Source of the DNA: Lachnospiraceae bacterium
GTDB taxonomy: Bacteria; Bacillota; Clostridia; Lachnospirales; Lachnospiraceae
Length of the DNA: 42,062 nt
NCBI GenBank assembly: GCA_024698885.1
Contig: JAILQQ010000010.1
Location: 1-42,062, forward strand
Direction of reading: 5' to 3'
The notes beneath the pieces were generated by a model. It had not been told where the DNA came from. It did no database searches and saw nothing but the letters and a program-made list of their open reading frames with translations. Numbering within the stretch: position 1 is the stretch's first letter; every line of letters begins with the position of its first letter. Below are positions 41,939 through 42,062 of this stretch, piece by piece. A program made the translations under genes and the position numbers.

Positions 41939-42062
41939 TTAGGTAGGTGAATCCTTGACCCCATGTTTTGAAAGATTCAACCCCAGTTTCTCGCATAACT
42001 GTCTTCGTTGTTTGTTGTCGTTCCTGACCACATAACGATTTCGTTCCTTGATAATCTTTAGT
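41939..42062 (-). CDS. C-terminal end of an unidentified protein (partial)
   Basis: Forty codons run in from the right edge on the minus strand and end at the TAA 41939-41941: LKIIKERNRYVVRNDNKQRR, then QLCEKLGLNLSKHGVKDSPT. Basic and helical, plausibly a transposase or DNA-binding tail, but I do not recognise the family. The start lies outside the window. Confidence 0.4.
   Translation of the reverse strand, partial: LKIIKERNRYVVRNDNKQRRQLCEKLGLNLSKHGVKDSPT

Overview
The window looks like chromosome of an anaerobic Clostridia bacterium, most likely a Lachnospiraceae gut or rumen species. The signs are strong AGGAGG-type ribosome sites, many cyclic-di-GMP signalling proteins, lipoproteins of families typical of that group (DUF1002, DUF6273, vWA/YfbK), a ribose-type sugar ABC transporter, and AAA/PD-(D/E)XK proteins of the kind amplified in these genomes. 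No rRNA, tRNA or CRISPR array was seen. The assignment to a family is inference from gene content only.

Region 1 (1-8.9 kb) is a patchwork of small metabolic and transport genes mixed with gene remains. It holds a sugar O-acetyltransferase tail, an MFS transporter with a VOC protein, a MerR regulator with its own 19-bp-spacer promoter, a MATE transporter, an aldo/keto reductase and a flavoprotein. Among these lie a truncated CPBP protease, a nitroreductase stub, an internally deleted ICMT-like methyltransferase, a cut HAD phosphatase, and a dead IS4-family transposase abutting a DUF805 gene.

Region 2 (9.0-16.8 kb) is a sugar-use locus. A consensus sigma-A promoter drives a lipoprotein sugar-binding protein, an RbsA-type ATPase, two permeases and an atypical RpiB/LacAB isomerase, followed by a cytoplasmic beta-helix glycosidase that resembles GH120 beta-xylosidases. 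The gaps on either side of the glycosidase contain short collinear scraps of genes that stand intact in region 1.

Region 3 (16.8-21.1 kb) holds cyclic-di-GMP sensor genes, each damaged by a frameshift, and a REC-to-EAL deletion remnant. Strong hairpins follow.

Region 4 (21.2-31.4 kb) is bounded by two rho-independent terminators and reads as one transcription unit. In order it has a lipoprotein with a beta-rich domain, a vWA lipoprotein, a double-FHA ABC transporter, a DUF1002 lipoprotein, a Tim44-like membrane protein with a zinc ribbon, a membrane protein with a clostripain-tail-like domain, and a frameshifted GGDEF protein. This is the best candidate for an undescribed system: an envelope machine in which phosphothreonine recognition (FHA) would gate an exporter, linked to surface lipoproteins and cyclic-di-GMP.

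Region 5 (31.4-42.1 kb) has an AAA/PD-(D/E)XK protein, a large secreted DUF6273 protein sharing a domain with the first lipoprotein of region 4, a probably active EAL phosphodiesterase, and a hybrid kinase whose phospho-acceptor histidine is asparagine. It ends with a DUF4143 ATPase and further gene and IS remnants.
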